A stretch of 8,285 nucleotides of DNA from Phycisphaerales bacterium (GTDB lineage: Bacteria > Planctomycetota > Phycisphaerae > UBA1845): NCBI GenBank assembly GCA_020639115.1, contig JACKHG010000034.1:1-8285 (forward strand), in the 5' to 3' direction. The translations under genes and the position numbers were made by a program. This document shows, one piece after another, positions 6,340 to 8,285 of this stretch (the first letter of the stretch is position 1; each line of letters opens with the position of its first letter). Under the pieces are notes generated by a model. It saw nothing but the letters and a program-made list of their open reading frames with translations, made no database searches and was not told where the DNA came from.

Positions 6340-7176
6340 TCAGTCGCTGGCGGCGGGCCGGGCGCTCAGTTCCTTGCGGGTGGTCAGGATCGCGCTGAAG
6401 ACGAGCAGGATAGCGACGATGATCGTCAGGGTCCCCGCGCCCGAGCCGCCCCGCGGGTACATCTGCTCGATCAGTTCGACCTTCGGGGCGTAGATCTTGA
6501 GGATGTGCGGCAGGTCGCCGGCGAGTGAGCGGCGGATCTGGTGGGAGATGGAGTACATGCGCACGGCTGCCGGCAGGTTTCCGAGGACGATTTCCACGAA
6601 GACGAGGTAGAGGCCGGAGACAAGCAGCGCCTTGACGGTGAGCAGGCTGATGAGCGTGAACACTGCGAGGAAGCCGAGCGCTGCCCAGGGCATCACCGTG
6701 AGGTATGCGCGGAGTTCCGTCGCAGGCGGCGCGTTCACGAAGGCCTGCTGCACGAGTTGCGGGTCGGTGCGCACGAGCAGCGCGAAGTGCAGCGCGACCA
6801 TGGCCGCGATCCCGAGCACGGACAGCACAACCGCCTGCGCTGCGAAGCGCACGATCAGCACCTGCCAGCGTTTGAGGCGCCGCGTGAACCAGTAGACGAG
6901 CGTGCCGTGTTCCGACTCGGCGGTGATGAGCGCCGGGCCGAAGAGCATGGCGGTCATGGGCAGGACGCCGCCCAGCAGCATGTAGACTCCAAGGCCGTTG
7001 TAGACCTCCCAGAGTTCACTGGCCCGCAGTGCGCCGCCGTTCGCCCAGCGGATGAGCAGCGCAAACAGCGCCGGCAGCGCCATGAGCAGCATCGCGAGCA
7101 GCGACCGGCGCTCGGCCACGGTCTGCCGCAGCGTGAATCCGAAGAGACTGATTGCAGGTGTCAGGGTCGCGCTCAT
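6340..7176 (-). CDS. ABC-2 type transporter permease, compact six-helix form
   Basis: This 278-aa integral membrane protein has six predicted helices (about 26-44, 62-84, 111-135, 158-181, 183-200, 247-264) and no large outer domain. Residues 80-107 read like the conserved segment of this permease type: G80-PALITAE, then E89-HGTLVYWFTRRLKRW, which matches the 'ExExGTLxYxxTRPxxR' pattern of permeases in the NosY/ABC2_membrane families. It should form an exporter with the ATPase encoded just upstream (7228-8187). I start it at the ATG at 7176; a TTG three codons earlier (7185) is less likely. No clear ribosome-binding site precedes it; instead the 51-nt spacer is filled by a heptanucleotide repeat. 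The substrate is unknown. Confidence 0.9.
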   Translation of the reverse strand: MSATLTPAISLFGFTLRQTVAERRSLLAMLLMALPALFALLIRWANGGALRASELWEVYNGLGVYMLLGGVLPMTAMLFGPALITAESEHGTLVYWFTRRLKRWQVLIVRFAAQAVVLSVLGIAAMVALHFALLVRTDPQLVQQAFVNAPPATELRAYLTVMPWAALGFLAVFTLISLLTVKALLVSGLYLVFVEIVLGNLPAAVRMYSISHQIRRSLAGDLPHILKIYAPKVELIEQMYPRGGSGAGTLTIIVAILLVFSAILTTRKELSARPAASD

Positions 7177-7187
7177 GGGTATCAAGC

Positions 7188-7215
7188 GATCAGCGGTCAG
7201 CTTTCAGCTATCAGC
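7188..7215. repeat. Heptanucleotide tandem repeat (GCTGANN) in an operon spacer
   Basis: On the minus strand four perfect-phase heptamers occur: GCTGATA, GCTGAAA, GCTGACC, GCTGATC, followed by a degenerate GCTTGATA that abuts the permease start region. The five-base core GCTGA is invariant and only the last two bases vary. The repeat occupies most of the 51-nt gap between an ABC ATPase stop (7228) and its permease start (7176), so it would be part of the shared mRNA and would sit where a ribosome-binding site is expected. Heptanucleotide STRR repeats are known from cyanobacteria; whether this is related is unknown. Confidence 0.85.
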
Positions 7216-7227
7216 CATTCGGGGCGC

Positions 7228-8187
7228 TCAGCGGGAGCGCTCGGTCAGGTACTCGAAGACGGCCTCGAGGCTTTCGTCGGCGGCTGCCACTTCGCGCAGG
7301 ATGACGCCTCCGCCCAACACCACCTCACTCAGCCGGGCGTGGACCTCCGCCGGCGCGCTGCTTTCGACGACGAGGGTCTCGCTGTCCAGCCAGCGCAGGG
7401 CGCTCACCGACTCGAGGGCGACCATCGCTTCCGCGACGCGGCGCGGGGCGTCGACGCGGATGCGGATCGCGTGCGGCCGGTCAGCCAGGCCCTCGCGGAC
7501 GGTGTGGAGGTCGCCCGACGCGACGATGCGCCCGCGGTCGATCATGAGGATCCGCTGGGTGAGCGCCTCGACCTCGTGCAGCACGTGGCTCGAGATGAGG
7601 ATGCTGACGCCCTCGTCGGCGAGGCGGCGAAACAGCTCGGAGAGTTCGTGCCGGGCGACGGGGTCCGCGCCGGTGAACGGCTCGTCCAGCACGAGCAGTT
7701 GCGGCTGGTGCACCAGCGCTTGGGAAATCTTGATGCGCTGGCGCATACCCTTCGAGTAGGTGGCGATCGGACGGTGCATGTTGGCGGTCATCTGCGTGGC
7801 TTCGATCGCCGCGGCGGTCGCCGCGTGCGCCTCGGCGCCGCCCAGGCCCGACTGCCGGGCGAGAAACAGCACGAAGGCGTACCCGGTCAGCTTGGACCAG
7901 AACCGGTCGCCCTCCGGGCAGTAGCCGATCCGCGCCAGCACGCGCGGACGGTCCCAGGGACGCTCGCCGAAAATGCGCACGCGACCGAGGCTCGGCCGCA
8001 ACTGGCCGGTCACGAGGCCCATCAGCGTGCTCTTGCCCGCGCCGTTCGGGCCGAGCAGGCCGGTGATGCCGGCGCCGATCGTGGTCGAGACGTCGTTGAG
8101 GCCGATGACCTCGCCGTACCACTTCGACACGCGCTCGAGCTGGATCAGCGCTGCGTTTGGCGGAGTTGTCGAGGCGTCTGCGATCAC
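7228..8187 (-). CDS. ABC transporter ATPase, GldA/NosF/EcsA-like
   Basis: The 319-aa protein is the nucleotide-binding subunit for the permease at 6340-7176. It has Walker A GPNGAGKST (46-54), Walker B LLVLDE (164-169) and switch His H201. The signature reads YSKGMRQR (144-151), and the D-loop reads GADP (173-176). Where most ABC ATPases have the Q-loop Gln, this one reads CPEGD with Glu (E92). I recall this E form in relatives of this subfamily, so it need not mean loss of activity. Residues 230-319 are a C-terminal extension. The start is a GTG at 8187, the only initiation codon after an in-frame TGA; no clear ribosome-binding site is visible, so the start is less certain than the function. 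It is the first complete gene of the leftward ABC cluster. Confidence 0.93.
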   Translation of the reverse strand: MIADASTTPPNAALIQLERVSKWYGEVIGLNDVSTTIGAGITGLLGPNGAGKSTLMGLVTGQLRPSLGRVRIFGERPWDRPRVLARIGYCPEGDRFWSKLTGYAFVLFLARQSGLGGAEAHAATAAAIEATQMTANMHRPIATYSKGMRQRIKISQALVHQPQLLVLDEPFTGADPVARHELSELFRRLADEGVSILISSHVLHEVEALTQRILMIDRGRIVASGDLHTVREGLADRPHAIRIRVDAPRRVAEAMVALESVSALRWLDSETLVVESSAPAEVHARLSEVVLGGGVILREVAAADESLEAVFEYLTERSR

Positions 8188-8223
8188 GGATCAATACCCG
8201 ATACGGTTCTGCGCTATGCTGCG

Positions 8224-8285
8224 TCAGGCGACGCTCGCCGCAGATCTGGAAAAACGCACGACGCGGCGGTAGCACACCACCAGCG
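8224..8285 (-). CDS. Possible C-terminal end of an upstream gene (19 codons)
   Basis: The minus-strand frame from the right edge reads LVVCYRRVVRFSRSAASVA and stops with TGA at 8224-8226. Its third codon positions are richer in G and C than those of the other two frames here, as expected for a gene of this genome. It would end 36 bases before the ABC ATPase start, a spacing usual for co-transcribed genes. The fragment is far too short for identification; it could equally be non-coding leader. Confidence 0.25.
   Translation of the reverse strand, partial: LVVCYRRVVRFSRSAASVA

Noticed and set aside
8227..8239. Perfect hairpin GGCGA-CGC-TCGCC as a terminator
   Set aside because: No T run follows on either strand; short GC palindromes are expected by chance in this composition.
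7481..8275. A 264-codon minus-strand frame overlapping the ABC ATPase and reaching upstream of it
   Set aside because: It is a shadow frame with basic, low-complexity composition; the other frame has all ABC motifs.

Overview
This is a GC-rich bacterial window of compact genes with GC-biased codon third positions. The best guess is a planctomycete (Planctomycetota, perhaps a Phycisphaerae-like lineage). The reasons are the C-terminal HEAT-repeat style of the large signalling protein, which ends in an 'ITGHNF...RYW' tail like many planctomycete HEAT proteins, the unusual multidomain c-di-GMP protein, and the short tandem repeats in intergenic spacers. This assignment is inference from memory; no rRNA or other marker gene is present except part of an aconitase.

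Layout. (1) Positions 1-615, minus: the first 205 residues of aconitate hydratase (AcnA), cut by the left edge, with a good promoter candidate (extended -10) at 722-750. (2) 616-1096: a 481-bp divergent intergenic region with that promoter and nothing else I can defend. (3) 1097-1714, plus: a 205-aa protein with a C-terminal PilZ-like domain. (4) 1715-1874: a convergent spacer with a period-8 tandem repeat and a long imperfect inverted repeat ending in a T tract. (5) 1875-4004, minus: a 709-aa HD-GYP-PilZ-HEAT protein, predicted to hydrolyse and sense cyclic di-GMP, with its own promoter candidate. (6) 4205-8187, minus: two consecutive ABC-2 exporter modules, each an ATPase followed by a permease. 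The first pair in transcription order (8187-7228 and 7176-6340) has a 51-nt spacer made largely of a heptanucleotide repeat. The second pair (6260-5253 and 5251-4205) is coupled by one base (TAG-C-ATG) and has its own promoter candidate. (7) 8188-8285: a short leader that may hold the last codons of another gene.

How the genes relate. The HD-GYP-PilZ-HEAT protein and the convergent PilZ protein form a small cyclic-di-GMP neighbourhood: one candidate enzyme with a built-in sensor domain and one stand-alone candidate receptor. The two ABC modules are export systems of the ATPase plus six-helix ABC-2 permease type; their substrates cannot be read from sequence. The two ATPases belong to different subfamilies (LSGGQ/GLDP with a normal Q-loop, versus YSKGM/GADP with Glu in place of the Q-loop Gln), so the modules do not look like a recent duplication. 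The aconitase is a housekeeping TCA-cycle enzyme at the edge and is probably unrelated.

The most unusual items are the domain order of the 709-aa protein, its altered PilZ RxxxR motif, and the two kinds of short tandem repeats in gene spacers. I found no CRISPR array, tRNA, rRNA, transposase or phage gene.
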